NCBI GenBank assembly: GCA_040768925.1
Contig: JAXGLZ010000002.1
Span: 682,001 to 746,000 of the forward strand
DNA length: 64,000 nucleotides
From: CALNBC01 sp040768925
GTDB taxonomy: Bacteria > Bacillota > Clostridia > Christensenellales > CALWSW01
Direction: 5' to 3'
Shown piece by piece: positions 34,869-42,737 of this stretch (the stretch's first letter is position 1; each line of letters begins with the position of its first letter). The notes beneath the pieces are model-generated. The model searched no databases, was not told the DNA's origin, and saw nothing but the letters and a program-made list of their open reading frames with translations. A program made the position numbers and the translations under genes.

Positions 34869-35804
34869 TTATTTCGCGCTTTCGGCGATCCGTTCGGCCA
34901 GCTTTGCGCCGCTCAGGCCGTGGGCGTCCACCAGCTCGAAATACGGGCCGTTCAGCGCGGCGCCCTCGGGGATGCCAAAGCGGGTCAGCCTGGCGGTCAG
35001 GCCAGCGCCGGCCATCAGCTCGGCGACGATGGAGCCCAGGCCGCCCTCGGTGATGTGTTCCTCGACGGTATAGACGAATTCGCTCGCCCCGCAGGCGGAA
35101 AGGACGGTCTCGCCGTCGATGGGCTTGAGGGTGGGAACGTTCAGCACGCCGGCCTCGATCCCCTTCGCCGCGAGAATGTCCGCCGCGTCGAGGGCCTGGG
35201 CGGTCAGCATGCCCGTGGCGATGATCGTGACCTTTTTCGGCTGCCGCAGCACGTACGCCTTGCCGATCTCGAAGCTTTCGCCGGCGGGATAGGGGTTATC
35301 CTCCACCGCGGCGCGGGGCATGCGGATGTATACCGGGCCGTCATACGCGACGGACTGGCGCAAGGCCATGTCCACCTCGTAAGGGTCCGCGGGGTTGATG
35401 ATCACAAGGTTGGGCACCGCGCGCAGAACGGCGATATCCTCCACCGCCTGGTGGGAACTGCCCAGGGTGGACTGCTGAAGGCCGGAGGAAGAACCGGCGA
35501 TCACGACGTTCGCGTGGCCGTAGCCCACGTCGTTGCGGATCTGCTCATAGCAGCGGTAGGTGATGAAAGGCGCGATGGCGGAAATCACCGGCTTAAAGCC
35601 CAAAGAGGCCAGGCCGACGGCGACGCCGATCCCGTTTTGCTCGCTGATGCCGCATTCGACATAGCGTTCCGGGAAGGCCGCCACAAAGGGGGACATTCCG
35701 GAGCCGGCGGCAGAATCGCAGGAAAGAGCAAGGACCTTTTCGTCCTGCCCGCCCAGCTCCAGCAGGGTTTGGGCAAATACCTTGCGTGGATCGCGCTTGC
35801 TCAT
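34869..35804 (-). CDS. Transketolase, C-terminal subunit
   Basis: A 311-residue half-transketolase with the pyrimidine-binding and C-terminal domains: YVECGISEQNGIGVAVGLA, the GSSHQAVEDIAVLRAVPN segment, and a C-domain (VYTVEEHITEGGLGS). With the N-terminal subunit it forms a thiamine-diphosphate enzyme that moves two-carbon units between sugar phosphates. The ATG at 35804 overlaps the stop of the N-subunit gene by four bases. Split transketolases are common in Clostridia. Confidence 0.92.
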   Translation of the reverse strand: MSKRDPRKVFAQTLLELGGQDEKVLALSCDSAAGSGMSPFVAAFPERYVECGISEQNGIGVAVGLASLGFKPVISAIAPFITYRCYEQIRNDVGYGHANVVIAGSSSGLQQSTLGSSHQAVEDIAVLRAVPNLVIINPADPYEVDMALRQSVAYDGPVYIRMPRAAVEDNPYPAGESFEIGKAYVLRQPKKVTIIATGMLTAQALDAADILAAKGIEAGVLNVPTLKPIDGETVLSACGASEFVYTVEEHITEGGLGSIVAELMAGAGLTARLTRFGIPEGAALNGPYFELVDAHGLSGAKLAERIAESAK

Positions 35805-36643
35805 GCCTGCCACCTCTTTCCGTATTCGTCGAGTTCGGCAATGGCTCTTTCGGCCTCTTCCTTGCCGGGGTTCCAATGGTGGTATTTCACGTTGCCCTCC
35901 GCAAAGGACATGCCCTTGCTCTTGATGGTCCTGGCCACGATGAGCGTGGGCTTCCCGGGTTTGACGGGGCAGTTGGTCAGCGCGGCGTACAGCTCGTTCA
36001 CGTCGTGGCCGTCGATGTTGACCACGCTCCAGCCAAAGGCGCGGTAGCGCTCGCCCAGGGGGGTCGCGCAGCAAACCTGGTCATTCGTGCCGTTGATCTG
36101 AAGGCCGTTGTTGTCCAGTATGCCGACGAGGTTGTCCAACCCCTTGGCCGCGGCAAAGGAGGCGGCTTCCCAGACGGAGCCTTCGCCGTGTTCGCCGTCG
36201 CCCATCAGCACATAGGTCTTAAAATCCTTGCCCGCGAGCTTTGCGCCCAGGGCAAGGCCGCAGCCGAGGGGCAGGCCGTGGCCGAGGCTGCCGGTGGAAA
36301 AATCGATGGCGTCGATCTTCTTGGCGTCCGGATGGCCGGGAACGCGGGTTCCCAGGGTGTTATAGGTATCCAGCACGGCAGCGTCGAGCACGCCCAGCTC
36401 CACGAAAGCGCCGTAGAGCGCAAGGCACTTGTGGCCGGCGGAAAGCAGGAAGCGGTCCCTGTCCGGATCTTTGGGGTTCTTAGGGTCAAAATTCATCACG
36501 GCGAAATAAAGGGTCGCCATAATATCCGCGCAGGAAAGCGACGGGCCGGCGTGGCCGTCGCCGCGTTTGGCGCAGGTTTCGACGATATGGCGGCGGATCA
36601 TATACGCCCTGTATTCGACGGCATCCTTGAGCTTAGCGTCCAT
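35801..36643 (-). CDS. Transketolase, N-terminal subunit
   Basis: A 280-residue subunit that binds thiamine diphosphate. The ThDP motif is MGDGEHGEGSVWEAASFAA ending near DNNGLQINGT. FSTGSLGHGLPLGCGLALG and SAGHKCLALY are also characteristic. An AAAGGAG site precedes the ATG. It lies between rpiB and the C-subunit gene in an rpiB-tktN-tktC operon. Confidence 0.93.
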   Translation of the reverse strand: MDAKLKDAVEYRAYMIRRHIVETCAKRGDGHAGPSLSCADIMATLYFAVMNFDPKNPKDPDRDRFLLSAGHKCLALYGAFVELGVLDAAVLDTYNTLGTRVPGHPDAKKIDAIDFSTGSLGHGLPLGCGLALGAKLAGKDFKTYVLMGDGEHGEGSVWEAASFAAAKGLDNLVGILDNNGLQINGTNDQVCCATPLGERYRAFGWSVVNIDGHDVNELYAALTNCPVKPGKPTLIVARTIKSKGMSFAEGNVKYHHWNPGKEEAERAIAELDEYGKRWQA

Positions 36644-36663
36644 TTCAGGCTCCTTTGTACTCT

Positions 36664-37107
36664 TTATTGTCCCTTCTCCATGGCGTAGATCTTTTGGATC
36701 TTCGGCGTGGAGCGGCCGTCCTTAAAGGTCAGACCCAGCCAGATGTCGGTCAGGGTTTCGGCCGTGGCGGAACCGATGACGATGGCGCCCATGCACATGA
36801 TGTTCGCGTTGTTCGAAAGGATGGAACGCTGGGTAGAATAAACGTCGTGGCAGACGGCGGCGTAAGCGCCCTTGACCTTGTTGGCGGTGATGCTCATGCC
36901 GATGCCGGTGCCGCAGATCAGAATGCCGCGGTCGAACTTTTTCGCGGCCACCGCGGTGGCGACTTCGAAGCCGATGTCGGGATAATCGATTTTATCGTCG
37001 GGTCCAACGCCGAAATCCGTAAACTCATGACCCTGTTCCGTAAACTTGGAGATGAGCCTGTTCTTGAGATCAATCCCGAGCTCGTCGCAGCCGATTGCGA
37101 TTTTCAT
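36664..37107 (-). CDS. rpiB: Ribose-5-phosphate isomerase B
   Basis: A 147-residue RpiB/LacAB-family isomerase. The catalytic Cys is in GILICGTGIGMSI, and NANIMCMGAIVIG and DFGVGPD are family segments. It interconverts ribulose and ribose 5-phosphates. AAGGAGG precedes the ATG. It leads the operon with the two transketolase subunits under the promoter at 37174. A galactose- or allose-phosphate isomerase is a less likely alternative. Confidence 0.92.
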   Translation of the reverse strand: MKIAIGCDELGIDLKNRLISKFTEQGHEFTDFGVGPDDKIDYPDIGFEVATAVAAKKFDRGILICGTGIGMSITANKVKGAYAAVCHDVYSTQRSILSNNANIMCMGAIVIGSATAETLTDIWLGLTFKDGRSTPKIQKIYAMEKGQ

Positions 37108-37173
37108 GGTGGTCCTCCTTAGTACTATGTCATGTGGTTTTTTAGCGAGTTGCTTAATACCTGTCTATACAAC

Positions 37174-37202
37174 ACTATATGTTTTCATGCCCTCAATGTC
37201 AA
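37174..37202 (-). promoter_or_regulatory. Promoter of the rpiB-transketolase operon
   Basis: Consensus TTGACA, 17 bases, TATAGT, 67 bases before rpiB. Confidence 0.85.
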
Positions 37203-37230
37203 GCAAAATGTGACGCCGGGGCCAACCATG

Positions 37231-37259
37231 TTGCACTTAGGCTGGGTATGCGATACATT
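37231..37259 (+). promoter_or_regulatory. Promoter for the thioesterase gene
   Basis: TTGCAC, 17 bases, TACATT, 37 bases before the ATG and divergent from the rpiB promoter. Confidence 0.55.
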
Positions 37260-37295
37260 AAATATACCATATTCTGTGCTTGGGAGGCAATCTTA

Positions 37296-37694
37296 ATGGA
37301 CGATATCCGAACCGGCCTTGTGGGCCGCAGCATACTCACCGTTGCCGAGGAGGATACGGCAAGGGCCATGGGCAGCGGGGATCTTCCTGTTTTTGCCACG
37401 CCGGCCCTGGTCGCCTTGATGGAAAACGCCGCGCTCAACGCCCTGGCCGGCCAGCTTCCCGGCGGGGCCGCCACGGTCGGGGCCCACATCGCCGTGGACC
37501 ACATCGCTCCCACGCCCGTCGGCATGGCGGTTTCCGCCACGGCCACCCTGGTGGGGATTGCGGGAAATTCCTTCACCTTTGAGATTACCGCCTCGGACGA
37601 ACGGGGGGAAATCGCCCGGGCGCGGCACAAACGGGTGGCGGTTCAGGCCGAACGGTTCATGAAAAAAGTTTCGGAAAAACAAAATGAAAAGTAA
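37296..37694 (+). CDS. Hot-dog thioesterase, FlK-like
   Basis: A 132-residue hot-dog-fold protein. PVFATPALVALMENAALNAL and VDHIAPTPVGMAV match the fluoroacetyl-CoA thioesterase-like family, which hydrolyses small acyl-CoA esters. GGGAGG precedes the ATG at 37296; the longer in-frame ORF from 37179 crosses the promoter. Divergent from rpiB and upstream of prs. The physiological acyl-CoA is unknown. Confidence 0.82.
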   Translation: MDDIRTGLVGRSILTVAEEDTARAMGSGDLPVFATPALVALMENAALNALAGQLPGGAATVGAHIAVDHIAPTPVGMAVSATATLVGIAGNSFTFEITASDERGEIARARHKRVAVQAERFMKKVSEKQNEK

Positions 37695-37723
37695 ACTATG
37701 TGAGTTTGAGAACAAGCGCGCCC

Positions 37724-37752
37724 TTGTATACCTGTTAAATCTGTTATAAAAT
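37724..37752 (+). promoter_or_regulatory. Promoter for prs
   Basis: TTGTAT, 17 bases and TAAAAT, 48 bases before the prs ATG. Confidence 0.55.
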
Positions 37753-37800
37753 ACAGGAGATGAGCCGACAGGCTACGACATAAAAGTGAGGTTTTCCGCA

Positions 37801-38817
37801 ATGAGCGCAGAGGGCAGCGGCATAATAAGAATATTTGCCGGTTCTACCGGCCGCAGCTTCGCGGCCAAGATGTGTGAGTATCTTGGAGTCCCCCTTGGCG
37901 ATTCGAAGACCATCCGGTTTTCCGACAACAACATCTTCGTCCGCATCAACGAAACCATCCGGGATAAGGACGTTTATCTTGTTCAGCCCATCGGCGAGGA
38001 CCCGAACAACGAGTTCGTGGAGCTGCTTTTCTGGCTGGACGCCTTTAAGCGCGCGAGCGCCAATTCCGTCACCGCCATCATTCCCTTTTTCGGCTATGCC
38101 AAGGGCGACAAAAAGGACGAGCCCAGGGTTTCCATCCGCGCCCGAGTCTGCGCCGACTGCATCGAAATGGCCGGGGCGGACAGGGTCATCGCCATGGACC
38201 TTCACAGCCCCCAGGTTCAGGGTTTTTTCAGAAAGCCGCTGGACCATCTTTACGCCCGCACGCTGCTCTGCGAATACGTGAAACGCGCGAATCTGATCGA
38301 CGACAACACCGTGGTCGTCTCCCCGGACGGCGGCTTCGCAAAGAGCGCCCGCGCCTTTGCGGACGAGCTTGGCGTTCCCGTCGCCATCGGCGACAAGGTC
38401 CGCACCGGGCATGATGAAAACGCGAAGATCATGTCCGTCATCGGTGACGTCGAAGGCAAAACCTGTTTTATTGTGGACGACTTTACGATTTCCGGCGGCA
38501 CCCTGGTAGACGTTGCCAACGCCTTAAAGGCCAAGGGCGCGAAGCGCATCTTCTGCGGCCTTTCCCACATGATGCTCAAGGAGGAAGGCCTGAAAAAGAT
38601 CGAGGCCAGCCCCATTGAGTTCATCGTCGCGACGGATACCGTCCGCTGCCCCTTTGAAGGCAAGTCCGACAAGATCCGCATCATTTCCGCGGCGCCGCTT
38701 TTTGCGGAAATCGTGCGCCGGATCCACGACCGCATGGGCATCGGCGAACTTCTCGCCCATATCCCCGAAAGCCTGCTGGATCAAAGCTTCACCAGGCAGC
38801 TGAGTTTCACGGATTGA
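37801..38817 (+). CDS. prs: Ribose-phosphate pyrophosphokinase
   Basis: A 338-residue PRPP synthetase that uses ribose 5-phosphate and ATP. Landmarks are FAGSTGRSFAAKM near the start, FFGYAKGDKKDEPR, the catalytic DLHSPQVQGFF, and the PRPP loop VDDFTISGGTL. It diverges from the usual DLHAGQIQGFF and RKDRPR-type sequences, so it may be a second, atypical prs. The ATG at 37801 follows GTGAGG. Nearness to rpiB and transketolase suggests a ribose-5-phosphate to PRPP supply module. Repeat copy C follows. Confidence 0.9.
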   Translation: MSAEGSGIIRIFAGSTGRSFAAKMCEYLGVPLGDSKTIRFSDNNIFVRINETIRDKDVYLVQPIGEDPNNEFVELLFWLDAFKRASANSVTAIIPFFGYAKGDKKDEPRVSIRARVCADCIEMAGADRVIAMDLHSPQVQGFFRKPLDHLYARTLLCEYVKRANLIDDNTVVVSPDGGFAKSARAFADELGVPVAIGDKVRTGHDENAKIMSVIGDVEGKTCFIVDDFTISGGTLVDVANALKAKGAKRIFCGLSHMMLKEEGLKKIEASPIEFIVATDTVRCPFEGKSDKIRIISAAPLFAEIVRRIHDRMGIGELLAHIPESLLDQSFTRQLSFTD

Positions 38818-38825
38818 CCGTTTTT

Positions 38826-39044
38826 GAGCGTCAGAAAAGGCCTGCGGGCCGCTTCGCCGGCGGATTTTTCGCTGAAGCAAGGTCGTCGGCGAAGCCGACA
38901 TCAATCCTTGATGAAATGCCGAAATCATAGATTTCGGCTCGTGTCGTCAGTTTTGATTGAACCGCAGGGCCGCGGCCCCTGAAGCCCCAAGGATGGAGTT
39001 TTTTGACAGGCTAAGACCGGAGGGGGATCCTCCGGTCTTTTTTG
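38826..39044 (+). repeat. Terminator-linked dispersed repeat, copy C
   Basis: It starts just after the prs stop. In order: GCGTCAG, GGCCTGCGGGCCGCTTCGCC, GGATTTTTCGCT, a TCGTCGGC/GCCGAC hairpin, CATCAATCCTTGATGAA, GCCGAAATC/GATTTCGGC, CGTCAGTTTTGATTGAAC, GGGCCGCGGCCCCTGAAGCCCC, AAGGATGGAGTTTTTTG, then its own terminator. It lacks the GCAAAACTGACG module of copies A and B, so the 3' CGTCAGTTTTG arm is unpaired here. Confidence 0.87.
39015..39044 (+). terminator. Terminal hairpin of repeat copy C
   Basis: GACCGGAGG / CCTCCGGTC followed by TTTTTT, a strong intrinsic terminator for prs with a stem unrelated to those of the other copies. Confidence 0.9.
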
Positions 39045-39163
39045 TAAGATGCGCTCTTTACTGGTTTTGATTGACGGACTGCTGCGCCAGCGGGCGGCCA
39101 TTGCCTAAAGGCGGCTCACCCGCCGCCCGAAAACCGGATCCGGCGCTTTGCCGCCGCCGCTGT

Positions 39164-39574
39164 TCAAAGCTTCTTGTAGCGCTCGTAGGCGGAGCTGATC
39201 AGCGCCCGGTCCTGGGAATACGTCACGAGGCGCAGGGCCTCCCCCATCGTATAAAACCCGCCGTCCTTAAAGCCCTCGGGCTTGCTGGGGGCGCTTTTTT
39301 CACTCGCGGCGCGCATCATGAACCAGGTCACCTCGTTGCAGACGGGTTTTTGCCTGGTCACGGAGTAAAACTCGTAGCTGGTCTGCCCGGCGACGCCGAC
39401 GATCTCCGCCTTGACGCCGGCCTCGGTGCTTACCCTGGCGACGGCGACCTCCCGGGCCAAAAAGCCCGGCCGCACCAGTCCTTTCGGCAGAACCCATTCG
39501 CCCTTCTCGTTCTGGAGCAGCAGCACCGAATCCCCATGGAATACGACTCCTCCGGCGCATGTGCGAAACAGCAT
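39164..39574 (-). CDS. NUDIX hydrolase-like protein
   Basis: A 136-residue Nudix-fold protein (CAGGVVFHGDSVLLLQNEKGEWVLPKG-type start). The Nudix box is degenerate: KGLVRPGFLAREVAVARV is followed by STEAGV, so one of the two adjacent Glu residues of the usual REXXEE core is Thr. Metal binding may be altered. AAAGGAGAA precedes the ATG. It follows the uracil-DNA glycosylase gene by 34 bases, which would fit nucleotide or DNA quality control. The substrate is unknown. Confidence 0.8.
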   Translation of the reverse strand: MLFRTCAGGVVFHGDSVLLLQNEKGEWVLPKGLVRPGFLAREVAVARVSTEAGVKAEIVGVAGQTSYEFYSVTRQKPVCNEVTWFMMRAASEKSAPSKPEGFKDGGFYTMGEALRLVTYSQDRALISSAYERYKKL

Positions 39575-39608
39575 GATTCGTTCTCCTTTCGGCGGCGATT
39601 GAATGATT

Positions 39609-40199
39609 TTATGTATGATTCAGGTCCTCCAGCAGGCCCAGATCCATCAGTTCCTTCCGTTTGTCCCGTATCGCCTGAAAATCGGTCCAGGCGTCCTTCT
39701 TTTTTTCGGGATCGCGCAAAAGGGCCGCCGGGTGATAGGTCGGGATGATCCAGACCCCCTTTTTGTTTTTGAATACGCCCCGGTCCCGCGTGATGCGGAC
39801 GTTTTCGTCGTACACATATTTTGCGGCCGTCGCCCCGAGGCAGACGATAATCTTCGGGGAAACCAGCAAAAACTGCGCCCTGAGGTACGGCAAACAGCTT
39901 GCCGCCTCGCTCGCTTCGGGCACGCGGTTGTTCGGCGGCCGGCATTTGACGATGTTCGCGATATACACATCCTGGCGCGAAAGGCCGATGGCGGCGATCA
40001 TCCTGTCCAGCAGCTGGCCGGCGGCGCCCACGAAGGGGCGTCCGGTGGCGTCCTCGTCCCTTCCCGGTCCTTCGCCCACAAACATAATCCCGCTTCTTGG
40101 GGAACCCTCCCCAAGCACGGCGTTTGCCCGGGTCGCACAAAGCCTGCACCGCCTGCAGCCGGACACCGCGGCAAAAAGCGCATCCCATGTAAGTTCCAA
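39609..40199 (-). CDS. Family 4 uracil-DNA glycosylase
   Basis: A 196-residue Fe-S uracil-DNA glycosylase. Cluster ligands include the Cys residues in GCRRCRLC; the active site has FVGEGPGRDEDATGRPFVG. IPTYHPAALLRD contains the second active-site motif. It removes uracil from DNA. The start is TTG with AAGGAG upstream. It is cotranscribed with the Nudix gene. Confidence 0.92.
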   Translation of the reverse strand: MELTWDALFAAVSGCRRCRLCATRANAVLGEGSPRSGIMFVGEGPGRDEDATGRPFVGAAGQLLDRMIAAIGLSRQDVYIANIVKCRPPNNRVPEASEAASCLPYLRAQFLLVSPKIIVCLGATAAKYVYDENVRITRDRGVFKNKKGVWIIPTYHPAALLRDPEKKKDAWTDFQAIRDKRKELMDLGLLEDLNHT

Positions 40200-40534
40200 G
40201 GCCGCTCCTTACTCGAATGGATATGTGTATTCTATCATACTATACACCTTTGCGCGCAAAATTGGCAATCCTTCTTCCCGGTTCGGCATTTTCGGCCCGT
40301 CCGTTATTATTTCCCCGGTTTTGCGCATTTATTTCCCTGAAACCGCGCCCGGCAAAAAGCAGGGCGGCGCTTGGCGTGCCAGCGGATTGGGAAGCGCTTT
40401 TTTTCGCGAATAAGCACGCCGGCCAAAAAAACATGCGCGGTTTCCCAACCGCCGCCAGGAGCGGCAGCTGCCCCGCCTGGGGCGCGGCCCGGCACAGGGC
40501 CGCCCTTCGCCGGTTTTCGGCCGAAACCGAAGCA
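40200..40534. other. Intergenic region without a recognised gene
   Basis: GC-rich with scattered short inverted repeats. It carries the upstream region of the glycosylase gene (TATAGT and TATGAT on the minus strand near 40235-40250). I see no coding sequence. Confidence 0.5.
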
Positions 40535-40570
40535 ACGCAAAAGGCGAAACGGAAAATGCCGTTTCGCCTT
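40535..40570 (-). terminator. Terminator after the Ig-like protein gene
   Basis: AAGGCGAAAC / GTTTCGCCTT hairpin with a T-run on the minus strand, 28 bases past the stop. Confidence 0.85.
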
Positions 40571-40597
40571 GATAACGCGCCTGATTCTGCTTTTTGC

Positions 40598-42241
40598 CTA
40601 CTTTACGGTGACCTTGAAGCGGGCGGTATGCTCCTCTTTGCTCTTGTCGGTATAGGTGCCGTAAATATAGCAGGTTCCCTTGGCCTTAATGGTGACGTAG
40701 CCGTTCGCGTCCACGGTGGCAACAGAGGTCTTGCTGGAGGACCACTCCAGGTTCTTGTGGGCGATCTTGGCGCCGTTGAAGGTGATGTTCTTGGCCGTGA
40801 CGCGGAAGCGCACGTTCTTCTGGGTGGCGAGGGTCCGGGTGACGGAGGCGGTCTTGATGACCAGGCCCTCAACCTCTTCCGGCTCGGGGGTTCCCGTGTC
40901 GGTCAGCACAAACAGGTGCTTGTAGATGACCTGCACGCCGTTGCAGTAAACCTCAAGGGTGGTGACGCCGGTGGAGAGCGCGGTGATCAGGCCGGTGTTC
41001 GAAACCACGGCGACCTTGGGATCGGTGATCTTATAGCTCATCAGCGGGGCGGTGACCGGCACGCCGCCCAGCATGTTGGAAGTGATCTGCTGGGTGTCGC
41101 CGGGCTTCATGATCGCGAGGTTGTTGGTGCTTTCAACGACTTCGATGATCGTGTAGCCGTTCGGAAGGGTATAAAAGCCGTAGCCGCTTGAGGAGCCTGT
41201 TCCTGTTCCCGCAGAGGAACCCGCGCCCTTCTTGACGCCCGCGACGATGTTATAGGTGAGCACTGCCGGGCTGGAGTCGGAAGCGGGATAGAACGTCATC
41301 GTCCTCGGGGAAGCGTCCGCCATATAGCGGGTCATGCCCACGGAACGGCCCACGGGGGCGGAATACGTCCGGCTCAGGTTGGTGAATTCACCCAGGGTCC
41401 CGACTGAGAGGGGATCTGCGATCAGAGCGCCGCCATTGTCCCTGTCAAGGTAGGTGAATATAACCTTGCCGCAATAGGCCTTGACTTCGCCAGTGGTAAT
41501 CGCCTGATTGTTGTAAGAGACGACAGCACCGGTGTTGTCCGTAGAAACAATGGATTTATCAATCTGCGCCGCGTTGCCAGCATTGTTTTTACCGTGAACC
41601 GTAACCTTGACGGTAAACTCAGTGCCTAATTCGGCATAAGGGACGGTGTCCAGCTTGATGGATGCGGTCTTGCCATAATTGCTGGTGGTGATGGTTACGC
41701 CCAAACCGGGAGTAGAAACCTCCCAAACATAGCGCAGCTGGCTGGAAGAAAGCTCAACTCCGGAGGCGTTCTTCACAGTCGCGGTGACTGTGATCTTTTC
41801 GCCCGGGAACACGTTCTTGTTCTGGGTGGTCAGATTCATTTTGAGCGTGACAGAACCGCCCTCGATGTTCGCAAGGGCTCCGCTGCCTGAGGAGGAAACC
41901 GTGACATTGTAAATCTTAATAATGGTACCGTCCTTATCGACTACGTTGATCACCGTGGTGCCGTTGGCAATGCCGATGACGAGGGCGTCAGCTCCAGTCG
42001 GGTTGCCCGTTGTCGTTCCCGTATAATGGGGGCCGGTTACCTGCACGATCGACGGATTGTAATCCGACTTTATAGTCTGGTTCGTGTCAAGCACAATGGT
42101 AAAGCTGTACCCCGCGCCGCTGGAAACAGGCGCTATATTCCAATATTCGGTGGTCGCCGCCGCCGCGGTGGCGGGCATCAAGCCGACCAACACACCGGTC
42201 AGCATCGCAAGAGCGAGGATGAGTGCTGCGCGTTTTTTCAT
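40598..42241 (-). CDS. Secreted protein with bacterial Ig-like (BIG2) domains
   Basis: A 547-residue protein with a clear Sec signal peptide (MKKRAALILALAMLTGVLVG, cleavage near ATAAAA). The mature part is rich in Thr, Ser, Val and Gly and shows at least two BIG2-like segments near the C-terminus (VAVVSNTGLITALSTGVTTL and SVATVDANGYVTIKAKGT). No LPXTG motif, SLH domain or C-terminal membrane helix is visible, so it may be released or held by wall polymers. AAGGAGG and a strong promoter precede it. Its lower GC content and Asn/Thr richness set it apart from neighbours. Adhesion is possible and not shown. Confidence 0.85.
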   Translation of the reverse strand: MKKRAALILALAMLTGVLVGLMPATAAAATTEYWNIAPVSSGAGYSFTIVLDTNQTIKSDYNPSIVQVTGPHYTGTTTGNPTGADALVIGIANGTTVINVVDKDGTIIKIYNVTVSSSGSGALANIEGGSVTLKMNLTTQNKNVFPGEKITVTATVKNASGVELSSSQLRYVWEVSTPGLGVTITTSNYGKTASIKLDTVPYAELGTEFTVKVTVHGKNNAGNAAQIDKSIVSTDNTGAVVSYNNQAITTGEVKAYCGKVIFTYLDRDNGGALIADPLSVGTLGEFTNLSRTYSAPVGRSVGMTRYMADASPRTMTFYPASDSSPAVLTYNIVAGVKKGAGSSAGTGTGSSSGYGFYTLPNGYTIIEVVESTNNLAIMKPGDTQQITSNMLGGVPVTAPLMSYKITDPKVAVVSNTGLITALSTGVTTLEVYCNGVQVIYKHLFVLTDTGTPEPEEVEGLVIKTASVTRTLATQKNVRFRVTAKNITFNGAKIAHKNLEWSSSKTSVATVDANGYVTIKAKGTCYIYGTYTDKSKEEHTARFKVTVK

Positions 42242-42298
42242 AGGGAGCTCCTCCTTAAAGAACGGTACTGGATAAAAAATACACTTCTTTTCCTTTGT

Positions 42299-42327
42299 AT
42301 TATACAGCCAAATAAGGCAATTCTCAA
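42299..42327 (-). promoter_or_regulatory. Promoter of the secreted Ig-like protein gene
   Basis: TTGAGA, 17 bases and a perfect TATAAT, 58 bases before the ATG. Confidence 0.85.
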
Positions 42328-42399
42328 CAATGAAATAAGTATTTACCGATAGTTCACAGATTCGAAAACCCTTTATTTTACCATCTGTTTCGTTTGATT

Positions 42400-42428
42400 T
42401 TGCAATTTTCGGGAAAAATAGGTATAAT
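42400..42428 (+). promoter_or_regulatory. Promoter for der-plsY
   Basis: TTGCAA, 17 bases and a perfect TATAAT, leaving a 300-base leader before der. The leader contains the palindrome GCGGGAATATTCCGC near 42446 but no riboswitch that I recognise. Confidence 0.8.
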
Positions 42429-42737
42429 ATGTACTTGCGGCGGGGCGGGAATATTCCGCGTCCATCCGGCGGATTTTCGCATGGCCGCGCAAAACCTTCG
42501 CCAAGCTTCATCACCCGGGCTTTTTCCGCCAAAAAGCGGGATAGCGGCCATCCGAAAAAGCCGGCCCAAAGCCGAAAAAAGCGCGCTTGAGCGCAAAAGC
42601 AAACGAAAATACTCAATGCCGCAAGATAAAAGCATCGCGGCCGGCCGCCCTTCGGCGGGCTGTGAATCGGCCCCGGATTTTGCAAATCGTTCGAAGATCG
42701 GGGAAAAATCCTGCGGCAAGTTTAAAGGAGACCGTTT

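Noticed and set aside
34341..36047. 568-codon plus-strand ORF with a 29-residue repeat
   Set aside because: It runs through the 87-bp noncoding tandem repeat, whose unit is a multiple of three, and then antisense through the transketolase genes.
42429..42737. Riboswitch or T-box in the der leader
   Set aside because: No T-box sequence, specifier loop or known aptamer core was seen, and no terminator precedes der.
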